From the NCBI GenBank assembly GCA_002418865.1, contig DIEY01000037.1, positions 22,453-69,137 on the forward strand: DNA of 46,685 nucleotides. The letters are read 5' to 3'. The notes beneath the pieces were generated by a model. It had not been told where the DNA came from, searched no databases, and saw nothing but the letters and a program-made list of their open reading frames with translations. This DNA is from Bacteroidales bacterium UBA5762 (lineage in GTDB: Bacteria > Bacteroidota > Bacteroidia > Bacteroidales > TTA-H9). Position numbers and translations under genes: made by a program. Below are positions 8,640 through 16,390 of the stretch, piece by piece. The number at the start of each line of letters is the position of its first letter. Position 1 is the first letter of the stretch.

Positions 8640-9200
8640 TTATTTAGATGAAGCAGATTTACCAGCTTTGCGACGAAGTACTTCACCTACAAAACGTATA
8701 CCTTTACCTTTATAAGGTTCGGGAGGTCTAAATGAGCGAATTTTGCGGGCTACCATGCCTAACAACTGTTTATCGTGTGATTTAAGCGTTAGGATAGGAT
8801 TTTTACCTCTTTCTGTAATCACTTCGGCTTTAACTTCGGGTGGAAGTTCAAGAAACAAACTATGTGAATATCCTAAGGAAAATTCGAGAAGCTGTCCCGT
8901 AACTGCCACTTTATAGCCTACACCAACAATCTCCTGTTGAAGTGTAAAACCTTCAGAAACACCATCCACCATATTCTTTATCAAAGAGCGATAAAGTCCA
9001 TGTTTAGCGTGCAAATCTTTATCCTCAGGATTATCGACTTCGAGCTTTATTGTACTGTTAGAGATATTAACCTTGACAGCAGGGTCAATTTTCTGATGGA
9101 GCTCACCCAATTTACCTTGGACAGTGATTACGTATTCAGGGCTGAGCGAAACTTTCACTCCTGAAGGTATTTCAATAGGTTTTTTCCCAATTCTAGACAT
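8640..9200 (-). CDS. rplF: 50S ribosomal protein L6
   Basis: Binds 23S rRNA near the sarcin-ricin loop. Starts MSRIGKKPIEIPSGVKVSLS. The L6 signature near the C-terminus reads PPEPYKGKGIRFVGEVLRRK. Two tandem L6 folds account for the 186 residues. Spacing to rpsH is 15 bases. Confidence 0.98.
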   Translation of the reverse strand: MSRIGKKPIEIPSGVKVSLSPEYVITVQGKLGELHQKIDPAVKVNISNSTIKLEVDNPEDKDLHAKHGLYRSLIKNMVDGVSEGFTLQQEIVGVGYKVAVTGQLLEFSLGYSHSLFLELPPEVKAEVITERGKNPILTLKSHDKQLLGMVARKIRSFRPPEPYKGKGIRFVGEVLRRKAGKSASSK

Positions 9201-9215
9201 TTTAGTTGCATTTAA

Positions 9216-9614
9216 TTAACTAACGTAACAAACCACTTCGCCACCAATATTCAATTTTCGAGCTTCCTTATCTGTCATCAAACCTTGAGAGGTAGAGACT
9301 ATTGCAATTCCGAGGCCATTAAGAACTCGGGGCAACTTATCGGCCGGAGCGTATTTACGACGTCCAGGGCGACTAATACGCGTAAGTTCTTTAATAGCAC
9401 AAGATTTAGTAACAGGATGATATTTAAGAGCAATTTTTATGGTTGGAGGAAATTTATCGTCCTCAAACTTATAATTGAGTATATATCCTTTTTCGAAGAG
9501 TATTTGAGTAATATTTTTCTTCATGGCTGAAGAAGGTATTTCGACGATTCGGTGATTGGCACGAATTGCGTTTCTCAATCGTGTCAGGTAATCAGCTATA
9601 GGATCGGTAGTCAT
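9216..9614 (-). CDS. rpsH: 30S ribosomal protein S8
   Basis: Primary 16S rRNA-binding protein, and in E. coli the translational repressor of the spc operon. The 132-residue protein has MTTDPIADYLTRLRNAIRAN at the start. The family signature GLGIAIVSTSQGLMTDKEAR lies near the C-terminus. Confidence 0.98.
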   Translation of the reverse strand: MTTDPIADYLTRLRNAIRANHRIVEIPSSAMKKNITQILFEKGYILNYKFEDDKFPPTIKIALKYHPVTKSCAIKELTRISRPGRRKYAPADKLPRVLNGLGIAIVSTSQGLMTDKEARKLNIGGEVVCYVS

Positions 9615-9643
9615 ATCATTAATTTTTTATTTCTTTTGTTAGA

Positions 9644-9913
9644 TTACCAACTTGCTTTTTTCACGCCAGGGATAAGACCGGCCGAGGCCATTTCACGAAA
9701 ATTAATGCGTGAAAGACCGAAATCTCGCATATAGCCTCTGGGGCGTCCGGTAATTTTACAACGATTGTGCAGTCGCACGGGGGAAGCATTGCGAGGAAGT
9801 TTTTGTAAGGCTATATATTCGCCCGCTTTTTTTAATTCTTCGCGTTTAGCCGAATATTTTTCATTCAGCATTTTTCTTTTTACTTCTCGTGCTTTCATTG
9901 ATTCTTTTGCCAT
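9644..9913 (-). CDS. rpsN: 30S ribosomal protein S14 (zinc-free form)
   Basis: Head protein of the 30S subunit. At 89 residues it is the long, C- type of S14: it ends with the S14 signature RPRGYMRDFGLSRINFREMA and GLIPGVKKASW. It has a single cysteine (HNRCKITGR) rather than the CxxC...CxxC zinc site of the short form. Located between rplE and rpsH as expected. Confidence 0.97.
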   Translation of the reverse strand: MAKESMKAREVKRKMLNEKYSAKREELKKAGEYIALQKLPRNASPVRLHNRCKITGRPRGYMRDFGLSRINFREMASAGLIPGVKKASW

Positions 9914-9921
9914 AAGCTCAA

Positions 9922-10476
9922 TTATTTTTCATTTTTAAAAGGAAATCCAAAAGATTTTAACAATGCATAAGCCTCAGCATCGGTTTTGGCAGTAGTAACA
10001 AAAGTTATGTCCATTCCCATAATCTTATTCACTTTGTCGATATTGATTTCGGGGAATATGATTTGCTCAGAAATTCCGAAAGTAAAATTTCCTCTACCAT
10101 CGAAACCTTTATCGCTAATACCATGAAAATCGCGAATACGAGGAATAGCGATAGAAATCAATCGATCTAAAAACTCGTACATTCGCCAACCTCTTAAGGT
10201 TACTTTTACACCCACAGGCATGTTGCGACGTAGCTTAAAGTTGGAAATATCCCTTTTTGATTTAGTAGCAATTGCCTTTTGACCAGCAATGAGTGTCATT
10301 TCTTCAATACCAACATCTATGAGTTTTTTATCGGCAATAGCATCGCCCAAACCCTGATTTAAGGATATTTTTACTAAGCGAGGGACCTGCATAACAGATT
10401 TATAATGAAACTCTTCCATTAATGCAGGAATAATTTCTTCTTTATATTTTTTGTGTAAACGTGGTATGTATTCCAT
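9922..10476 (-). CDS. rplE: 50S ribosomal protein L5
   Basis: 5S rRNA-binding central protuberance protein that also touches P-site tRNA. The 184-residue sequence has VPRLVKISLNQGLGDAIADK and the conserved C-terminal half with DITFVTTAKTDAEAYALLKS. Its ATG shares one base with the rplX stop codon (TAATG), an arrangement that usually implies translational coupling. Confidence 0.98.
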   Translation of the reverse strand: MEYIPRLHKKYKEEIIPALMEEFHYKSVMQVPRLVKISLNQGLGDAIADKKLIDVGIEEMTLIAGQKAIATKSKRDISNFKLRRNMPVGVKVTLRGWRMYEFLDRLISIAIPRIRDFHGISDKGFDGRGNFTFGISEQIIFPEINIDKVNKIMGMDITFVTTAKTDAEAYALLKSFGFPFKNEK

Positions 10477-10799
10477 TACTTAATTACCTCCCCTGTTTTT
10501 TTAGCATATCTAACTTTTTTATTGGTTTTGGGGTCAATTTTATGGCCTATACGGGTAGGCTTTCCTCCAGGGCCAATGAGCATGAGATTGGATATATGAA
10601 CTGGGGCTTCTTTTTTTAAGATGCCACCTTGTGGAGTTTTTGCATTTGGTTTTGTATGTTTCGAGACCAAATTTACTCCTTCAACGATGGCTTTCTGTTT
10701 TTCGACAAGCACTTCGAGTACTCGCCCTTCACGGCCTTTATCATCACCAGCAATCACCATTACAACATCGCCTTTTTTTATGTGAAGCTTCGACTTCAT
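10476..10799 (-). CDS. rplX: 50S ribosomal protein L24
   Basis: Assembly-initiator protein of the 50S subunit. The KOW motif is at the N-terminus (KKGDVVMVIAGDDKGREGRV), and the RIGHKIDPKTNKKVRYAKKT segment is the bacterial L24 tail. 107 residues. Its stop overlaps the rplE start by one base. Confidence 0.97.
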   Translation of the reverse strand: MKSKLHIKKGDVVMVIAGDDKGREGRVLEVLVEKQKAIVEGVNLVSKHTKPNAKTPQGGILKKEAPVHISNLMLIGPGGKPTRIGHKIDPKTNKKVRYAKKTGEVIK

Positions 10800-10820
10800 A
10801 GTTTTATATTTTTCATAAGT

Positions 10821-11189
10821 TTATAATACTTCGGGGGCCAGAGAGATAATTTTCATAAATTGCTTTTCGCGCAATTCCCGAGCTACTGGGCCGAAGATAC
10901 GTGTACCAGCCATTTCACCTGCATTGTTAAGAATAACACAGGCATTATCGTCAAAACGTATGTATGACCCGTCAGCCCTCCGAATTTCTTTTTTAGTTCT
11001 CACAATTACAGCCTTGGTTACGGTACCCTTTTTAATAGTACCTGATGGAAGGGCCTTTTTTACGGTAACCACAATTTTATCGCCAACTGAGGCATATCGA
11101 TGCCCAGTACCACCTAAAATACGGATGCAAAGAACTTCTTTGGCACCACTGTTATCGGCAACATTCAAACGAGTTTCCTGTTGTATCAT
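10821..11189 (-). CDS. rplN: 50S ribosomal protein L14
   Basis: Subunit-interface protein contacting 16S rRNA. The 122-residue sequence begins MIQQETRLNVADNSGAKEVL. It ends with FGPVARELREKQFMKIISLA, both diagnostic. Three bases separate it from rpsQ upstream. Confidence 0.98.
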   Translation of the reverse strand: MIQQETRLNVADNSGAKEVLCIRILGGTGHRYASVGDKIVVTVKKALPSGTIKKGTVTKAVIVRTKKEIRRADGSYIRFDDNACVILNNAGEMAGTRIFGPVARELREKQFMKIISLAPEVL

Positions 11190-11192
11190 AAT

Positions 11193-11450
11193 TTATTTAG
11201 CTCTTTCAATGATTTCAACTAATCTCCAACATTTCTCCTTGCTCAGTGGGCGTGTTTCCATAATACGAACCACATCTCCTACATGGCAATCATTATTTTG
11301 ATCGTGTACCTTAAATTTAGTACTACGTTTTACAAATTTTCCATACTTAGGATGCATTAAGCGGCGTTCAACTTTTACAACAACAGTCTTGTCCATTTTG
11401 TCGCTGACCACCACTCCAATTCGTTCCTTACGTAAATTTCTGGTTTCCAT
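11193..11450 (-). CDS. rpsQ: 30S ribosomal protein S17
   Basis: Early-assembly OB-fold 16S rRNA-binding protein. KERIGVVVSDKMDKTVVVKV and the RRLMHPKYGKFVKRSTKF stretch identify S17. 85 residues. Tightly packed between rpmC (4 bases) and rplN (3 bases). Confidence 0.97.
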   Translation of the reverse strand: METRNLRKERIGVVVSDKMDKTVVVKVERRLMHPKYGKFVKRSTKFKVHDQNNDCHVGDVVRIMETRPLSKEKCWRLVEIIERAK

Positions 11451-11454
11451 TATA

Positions 11455-11664
11455 TTAACTTGATTTTTTATTCATTTCCAGTTCACGTTTTCTCAACTCT
11501 GTTAAAATGCGAGCAATCATTTTCCGATTTTGGCGAATCTTCATAGGATTATCGAGAGGAGAAACAGTATGGCTTAGACGCAAACGTGTCAGTTGTTTCC
11601 TTTCTTCCTCAAGCCTTTCTAGAAGGTCGTTTTTAGAGAGTTCTTTTATAACTGTTTGTTTCAT
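11455..11664 (-). CDS. rpmC: 50S ribosomal protein L29
   Basis: Two-helix protein at the tunnel exit, part of the docking site for SRP and trigger factor. The 69-residue sequence has the L29 helices LLERLEEERKQLTRLRLSHT and NPMKIRQNRKMIARILTELR. Canonical rplP-rpmC-rpsQ order. Confidence 0.96.
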   Translation of the reverse strand: MKQTVIKELSKNDLLERLEEERKQLTRLRLSHTVSPLDNPMKIRQNRKMIARILTELRKRELEMNKKSS

Positions 11665-11699
11665 AGGTACAAGTTTTTAGATTTGACAAAGCATGATGA

Positions 11700-12119
11700 T
11701 TACTCAGAATAATCGGGACGTACTACAAATTTCGTAGCGATGGGTAATTTTTGAGCTGCCAGCCGCATACCTTCACGAGCAACATCGAGTGGAATGCCAT
11801 CGGCTTCGAAGAGGATTCTTCCTGGAGTAACCGGTGCTACATAATATTCAACGGCTCCTTTTCCTTTACCCATTCTAACTTCTGCAGGTTTCTTGGTGAT
11901 GGGTTTATCGGGGAATATGCGTATCCAGATTTGTCCTTCACGTTTCATGTGGCGCGTAAGAGCCTGACGAGCGGCCTCCATCTGTCGCCCGGTAATAAAT
12001 GCCTGTTCAAGTGCTTTAAGTCCAAACGATCCAAAAGCAACTTCATGCCCACGTTGGGCGTTGCCTTTCATTCGGCCTTTCTGCATCTTTCTGTATTTGG
12101 TTCTTTTCGGCTGTAACAT
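11700..12119 (-). CDS. rplP: 50S ribosomal protein L16
   Basis: Essential for A-site architecture. The 139-residue protein begins MLQPKRTKYRKMQKGRMKGN. It has the conserved FGLKALEQAFITGRQMEAAR and RIFPDKPITKKPAEVRMGKG segments and ends KLPIATKFVVRP. Confidence 0.98.
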   Translation of the reverse strand: MLQPKRTKYRKMQKGRMKGNAQRGHEVAFGSFGLKALEQAFITGRQMEAARQALTRHMKREGQIWIRIFPDKPITKKPAEVRMGKGKGAVEYYVAPVTPGRILFEADGIPLDVAREGMRLAAQKLPIATKFVVRPDYSE

Positions 12120-12152
12120 GGTATTACAGGTTTATAATTATTACTTAATGAA

Positions 12153-12872
12153 TTATTTACGTTTGCCTCTTGAACGAGGGCGGCCGGTTCCAGAAACCGG
12201 TGTATGTTGTTGACGAGCAGGTAAAGTGGAAGCAAATAAATCTGGGCGGCCATAGATTTCGCCACGACAGATCCATACTTTAACTCCAATACGTCCATAG
12301 GTTGTATGAGCTTCATCACGAGCATAATCTATGTCGGCACGAAGCGTATGCAGTGGTATTCTACCTTCCTTAAACATTTCCCTACGAGCAATTTCGGCTC
12401 CACCTAAGCGTCCCGAGATTTGGATCTTAATGCCTTCGGCTCCAATTCGCATAGTATTTGATATAGCTGTTTTAATAGCTCTACGATAAGAGATGCGTCG
12501 TTCAATATCACGTGCCACATTACTGGCTACTAAGTAAGCATCCAGATCTGGACGTTTTATTTCACTGATATTTAACTGTATTTCTTTCCCTGTAACCTTG
12601 TGTAATTCTTCTTTCAACTTATCTACTTCCTGTCCGCCTTTGCCAATAATGATTCCGGGTCTGGCTGTATGGATAGTAACTGTAATAAGTTTCAAGTTTC
12701 TTTCGATCATGATTTTAGAAACGCCTGCCTTAGAAAGTCGAGCATTGAGGTATTTCCTAATCTTGAAATCCTCAACGAGTTTTTGGTCGAATTGACGGCC
12801 TCCATACCAGTAGGAGTCCCACCCTTTTATGATGCCTAGTCTAAGGCTTATTGGATTAGTTTTTTGTCCCAT
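12153..12872 (-). CDS. rpsC: 30S ribosomal protein S3
   Basis: Part of the mRNA entry channel and helicase site. A type II KH domain is visible as ARPGIIIGKGGQEVDKLKEE, with the MGQKTNPISLRLGIIKGWDS start. The C-terminal S3 domain follows (ISGRLGGAEIARREMFKEGR). The 239-residue chain has a short basic tail. Confidence 0.98.
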   Translation of the reverse strand: MGQKTNPISLRLGIIKGWDSYWYGGRQFDQKLVEDFKIRKYLNARLSKAGVSKIMIERNLKLITVTIHTARPGIIIGKGGQEVDKLKEELHKVTGKEIQLNISEIKRPDLDAYLVASNVARDIERRISYRRAIKTAISNTMRIGAEGIKIQISGRLGGAEIARREMFKEGRIPLHTLRADIDYARDEAHTTYGRIGVKVWICRGEIYGRPDLFASTLPARQQHTPVSGTGRPRSRGKRK

Positions 12873-12891
12873 TCAATGGATGAATTTATAG

Positions 12892-13326
12892 TTATTGCTT
12901 ATCCGTTATTTCTTCAACTTCATTTTGTTTTGGCAAATGATCGCCTAAAACGATAGTAATATGATTGGAGCGTTTACGAATTCGATAGCCACGTCCAAAA
13001 GGAGCTGGGTGCAAGCGTTTTAGCATACGACCTCCATCAATAGTAATAGATTCTATATAGAGTTGAGCATCTTCCATGCGCACGCCTTCGTGTTTCTGTT
13101 GCCAGTTCGAAATAGCCGATTTTAACAAGTTATAAACCTTATCGGCACCTTCTTGTCGCATTGTATTTAAAACAATGAGGGCCTTTTCGGCCTGCATGCC
13201 TCTAATCAGATCAGCCACAAGCCGCATTTTTCTTGGTGAACTAGGAACTCTAGTAAGTTTAGCTACAGTTCTTTGCTTCTTTTCTGCTTTTCTTATTTCA
13301 GCCGATTTACGTTTTCTTGCTCCCAT
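12892..13326 (-). CDS. rplV: 50S ribosomal protein L22
   Basis: Lines the peptide exit tunnel through a long beta-hairpin, where macrolide-resistance changes occur in other bacteria. The KLTRVPSSPRKMRLVADLIR helix and the YRIRKRSNHITIVLGD hairpin strand are present. 144 residues with a basic N-terminal extension of about 20 residues and a charged tail. Confidence 0.97.
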   Translation of the reverse strand: MGARKRKSAEIRKAEKKQRTVAKLTRVPSSPRKMRLVADLIRGMQAEKALIVLNTMRQEGADKVYNLLKSAISNWQQKHEGVRMEDAQLYIESITIDGGRMLKRLHPAPFGRGYRIRKRSNHITIVLGDHLPKQNEVEEITDKQ

Positions 13327-13332
13327 GGTTGA

Positions 13333-13605
13333 TTATTTTTTTGCTTTATTACCCGCATGGCCACGGAATATACGTGTTGGAGCAAATTCGCCCAACTTGT
13401 GACCAACCATATTTTCCGTAATATACACAGGAATGAACTTATTGCCATTGTGCACAGCAATAGTTTGTCCTACAAAATCAGGCGATATCATCGATGCTCT
13501 CGACCAAGTCTTAATCACGTTTTTTTTCTTGCTTTCGACTTGTTGTAGAACTTTTTTCTCGAGTTTGTAATGAATATAAGGTCCTTTTTTTAATGAACGA
13601 CTCAT
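13333..13605 (-). CDS. rpsS: 30S ribosomal protein S19
   Basis: Head protein that pairs with S13. MSRSLKKGPYIHYKLEKKVL at the start and the signature VYITENMVGHKLGEFAPTR are clear. 90 residues, 6 bases ahead of rplV. Confidence 0.98.
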   Translation of the reverse strand: MSRSLKKGPYIHYKLEKKVLQQVESKKKNVIKTWSRASMISPDFVGQTIAVHNGNKFIPVYITENMVGHKLGEFAPTRIFRGHAGNKAKK

Positions 13606-13626
13606 AATACGATTATTTTTAAACTA

Positions 13627-14451
13627 TTATTTTTTTCTGCGTTCGATGATATATTTAGAAGAGGCTTTCTTAGGTTTTCTGGTTCTATAGCCTTTAGCAG
13701 GGATGCCTTTACGAGAGCGGGGATGCCCACCTGAGGCACGACCTTCGCCACCACCCATTGGATGATCCACCGGATTCATAGCAACTCCGCGTGTACGTGG
13801 ACGACGACCCAACCAACGAGATCTACCCGCTTTGCCGGAAATCTCAAGACTATGATCGGGATTGGATACTATACCTATGGTAGCCTTACAAGTTTGTAAG
13901 ACCATTCTTGTTTCACCAGAAGGCAGTTTGATTACGGCATATTTACCATCACGCGACATGAGCTGGGCATAACTTCCAGCGCTGCGGGCCATTTTAGCAC
14001 CTTGGCCTGGTCGCAATTCAATATTATGTATCACCGTACCAAAAGGTATTTCGCTTAAATAAAGTGTATTACCTACTTCAGGAGTTATACCCTTCCCGCT
14101 CATGATGCTTTGACCCACCTTTAATCCATTAGGGGCTATAATGTAACGTTTTTCACCATCTTGATATTCAACTAATGCGATACGGGCAGAACGATTAGGA
14201 TCGTATTCTATGCCCTGAACAATGGCAGGGACAAGTTCTTTGTCGCGTTTAAAATCAATAATGCGATACTTGCGTTTATGACCTCCGCCAATATAGCGCA
14301 TGGTCATCTTCCCTGTATTGTTCCTACCACCCGATTTTTTAATAGGAGTTAACAAACTCTTTTCGGGGGTTTGGGTGGTAATCTCGTCGAAAGCGCTTAT
14401 AACCTTAAAACGCTGACTCGAGGTAATAGGTTTGAATTTTTTTAAGGCCAT
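13627..14451 (-). CDS. rplB: 50S ribosomal protein L2
   Basis: Central to peptidyl-transferase activity and subunit association. The 274-residue protein contains the KRKYRIIDFKRDKELVPAIV RNA-binding core. Its conserved C-terminal histidine loop reads VDHPMGGGEGRASGGHP, then SRKGIPAKGYRTRKPKKASS. Five bases separate it from rplW. Confidence 0.98.
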   Translation of the reverse strand: MALKKFKPITSSQRFKVISAFDEITTQTPEKSLLTPIKKSGGRNNTGKMTMRYIGGGHKRKYRIIDFKRDKELVPAIVQGIEYDPNRSARIALVEYQDGEKRYIIAPNGLKVGQSIMSGKGITPEVGNTLYLSEIPFGTVIHNIELRPGQGAKMARSAGSYAQLMSRDGKYAVIKLPSGETRMVLQTCKATIGIVSNPDHSLEISGKAGRSRWLGRRPRTRGVAMNPVDHPMGGGEGRASGGHPRSRKGIPAKGYRTRKPKKASSKYIIERRKK

Positions 14452-14456
14452 TTACT

Positions 14457-14750
14457 TTAAATGTTGCTGTAAAAATCAATTTTTTCACCTTCTGCAAGTG
14501 TAATGATAGCTTTTTTGAAAGCTTTGGTACGACCGGCAATAAATCCACTCTTAGTGTAGCGATATTTATTTTTGCCTGTATAGATCATGGTATTGACTTC
14601 CAAAACATCTACGCCATAGAGTTCTTTAATGGCTTTTTTGATTTGAATTTTATTCGCATCGCGCCTAACGATGAATCCATAGCGATTTAACTTGTCGCCT
14701 TGGATACTCATCTTTTCTGTTATAATTGGTTTCATTAATATACTGCTCAT
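14457..14750 (-). CDS. rplW: 50S ribosomal protein L23
   Basis: Exit-tunnel rim protein and main docking site for SRP and trigger factor. With the ATG at 14750 it is 97 residues (MSSILMKPIITEKMSIQGDK), the usual Bacteroidota length. It ends KKAIITLAEGEKIDFYSNI. The frame is open to 14801, which would overlap rplD by 32 bases and add an unconserved Asn/Gln-rich prefix; the shorter start leaves a normal 19-base gap. Confidence 0.93.
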   Translation of the reverse strand: MSSILMKPIITEKMSIQGDKLNRYGFIVRRDANKIQIKKAIKELYGVDVLEVNTMIYTGKNKYRYTKSGFIAGRTKAFKKAIITLAEGEKIDFYSNI

Positions 14751-14769
14751 GGGAGTAGAATTTTGGGAA

Positions 14770-15408
14770 TTAATTTTCTGATTTTCCATATAGTTGCTCA
14801 AGAACAGTCAATGCACTCTCGAATAAAAGCATTTGGTTAGTCTTGAGAATATCAAGTGTATTCAAATCAGCAGCGCGCATAATCTTTGTATTGGGAATAT
14901 TGCGCGAAGCAAGCAAAAGATTTTGATCGGGTTCACTCACTACGAGCAAACTTTTCTGATTGGAAAGTTTGAAGTTTTTCAAAAACTCAGCGTAAGAACT
15001 TGTTTTTGGAGCATCGAAAGTAAAATCTTCAACAATAGTGATTTTATTTTCGAGGGCCTTATAAGTAAAGGCCGAAAGACGAGCAAGTCGTTTAGTTTTT
15101 TTATTCATCTTAAAATTATAATCTCTTGGTCGAGGGCCAAATACACGACCACCTCCGATAAAAAGAGGATTATTGATATCGCCTGCACGTGCGCCACCTG
15201 TACCTTTTTGCCTTTTTAATTTACGAGTACTACCCGAAACTTCCGATCTTTCTTTCGATTTGTGGGTACCTTGTCGTTGGTTGGCTTGTATGTTTTTCAC
15301 ATCGAGCCAAATCACATGATCGTTGGGTTGAATATTAAAAATGGATTCATTGAGAATCAATTTTCGCCCTAGATCTTCTCCTTTGTAATTATAAACTGTT
15401 AGCTCCAT
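14770..15408 (-). CDS. rplD: 50S ribosomal protein L4
   Basis: Tunnel-wall protein; in E. coli it represses the S10 operon. The extended tunnel loop is visible as STRKLKRQKGTGGARAGDIN followed by FGPRPRDYNFKMNKKTKRLA. 212 residues. Its start overlaps the rplC end by 10 bases, suggesting coupled translation. Confidence 0.97.
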   Translation of the reverse strand: MELTVYNYKGEDLGRKLILNESIFNIQPNDHVIWLDVKNIQANQRQGTHKSKERSEVSGSTRKLKRQKGTGGARAGDINNPLFIGGGRVFGPRPRDYNFKMNKKTKRLARLSAFTYKALENKITIVEDFTFDAPKTSSYAEFLKNFKLSNQKSLLVVSEPDQNLLLASRNIPNTKIMRAADLNTLDILKTNQMLLFESALTVLEQLYGKSEN

Positions 15409-16028
15409 CTTTCAAGTTTTAAGTATGAACCGTTAGCACCTGGCACTGAACCTTTGACAACGATAAGATTTTTTTCAGGAAATATATGTAAGATTCGCAG
15501 GTTTATCATTTTTACTTTTTTTTGTCCCATTTGTCCAGCCATCCGCATTCCAGGGAATACACGAGAAGGATAGGAAGATGCGCCTAAAGAACCCGGAGCT
15601 CGTAAGCGATTATGTTGTCCATGTGTAGCACCTCCCACACCGCTAAATTTGTGTCGACGGACCACACCCTGAAAACCCTTGCCTTTGCTCAATCCGCTTA
15701 CATCGATAAATTCACCTACCGTGAAGACATCAACACTGATAACTTCTCCAAAGGATTTACGATGACCTTCTTCGAAACGCGTAAATTCGGCCATAATGCG
15801 TTTGGGAGATACACCGGCCTTAGCAAAATGCCCTCTTAATGGCTTATTAATTTTACGTTCATCCACATCATCATAAGCCAATTGAATGGCATCATATCCA
15901 TCGCGGTCTTTCGTACGAATTTGCGTAACCACACAAGGACCTGCCTGAATTACGGTGCAAGCAACGTTCTTACCCGTCTCATCATATATGCTGGTCATGC
16001 CAATTTTTTTTCCTAATAATCCTGACAT
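15399..16028 (-). CDS. rplC: 50S ribosomal protein L3
   Basis: Binds near the peptidyl-transferase centre. MSGLLGKKIGMTSIYDETGK starts the protein. The central loop QGVVRRHKFSGVGGATHGQ includes the Gln that PrmB methylates in other bacteria. 209 residues. Overlaps rplD by 10 bases. Confidence 0.98.
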   Translation of the reverse strand: MSGLLGKKIGMTSIYDETGKNVACTVIQAGPCVVTQIRTKDRDGYDAIQLAYDDVDERKINKPLRGHFAKAGVSPKRIMAEFTRFEEGHRKSFGEVISVDVFTVGEFIDVSGLSKGKGFQGVVRRHKFSGVGGATHGQHNRLRAPGSLGASSYPSRVFPGMRMAGQMGQKKVKMINLRILHIFPEKNLIVVKGSVPGANGSYLKLERWS

Positions 16029-16061
16029 CGTATTAAATTTTTAAGGTCCTTACTATTATTA

Positions 16062-16367
16062 TCAAACTTTAATTTCTACTTCAACTCCACTGGGCAATTC
16101 AAGTTTCATGAGTGCATCTATGGTTTTAGAAGTTGAACTATAGATATCCAGAAGTCGTTTATACGAACACAACTGAAACTGTTCGCGCGATTTCTTATTG
16201 ACAAAAGTGGAGCGGTTTACTGTGAAAATTTTACGGTGAGTGGGCAATGGAATAGGTCCATTAACCACAGCTCCAGTCTGTTTTACTGTTTTTACAATCT
16301 TTTCGGCTGATTTATCCACCAGATTGTAATCATACGATTTCAACTTAATTCTAATTCTTTGGTTCAC
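16062..16367 (-). CDS. rpsJ: 30S ribosomal protein S10
   Basis: Head protein of the 30S and, with NusB, a transcription antitermination factor. The 101-residue sequence starts MNQRIRIKLKSYDYNLVDKS. It has the GPIPLPTHRKIFTVNRSTFV loop. It is followed by rplC and preceded by fusA directly; tuf, which lies between fusA and rpsJ in E. coli, is not here. Confidence 0.98.
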   Translation of the reverse strand: MNQRIRIKLKSYDYNLVDKSAEKIVKTVKQTGAVVNGPIPLPTHRKIFTVNRSTFVNKKSREQFQLCSYKRLLDIYSSTSKTIDALMKLELPSGVEVEIKV

Positions 16368-16390
16368 GGTTATAGAGAATTAAAAATCAA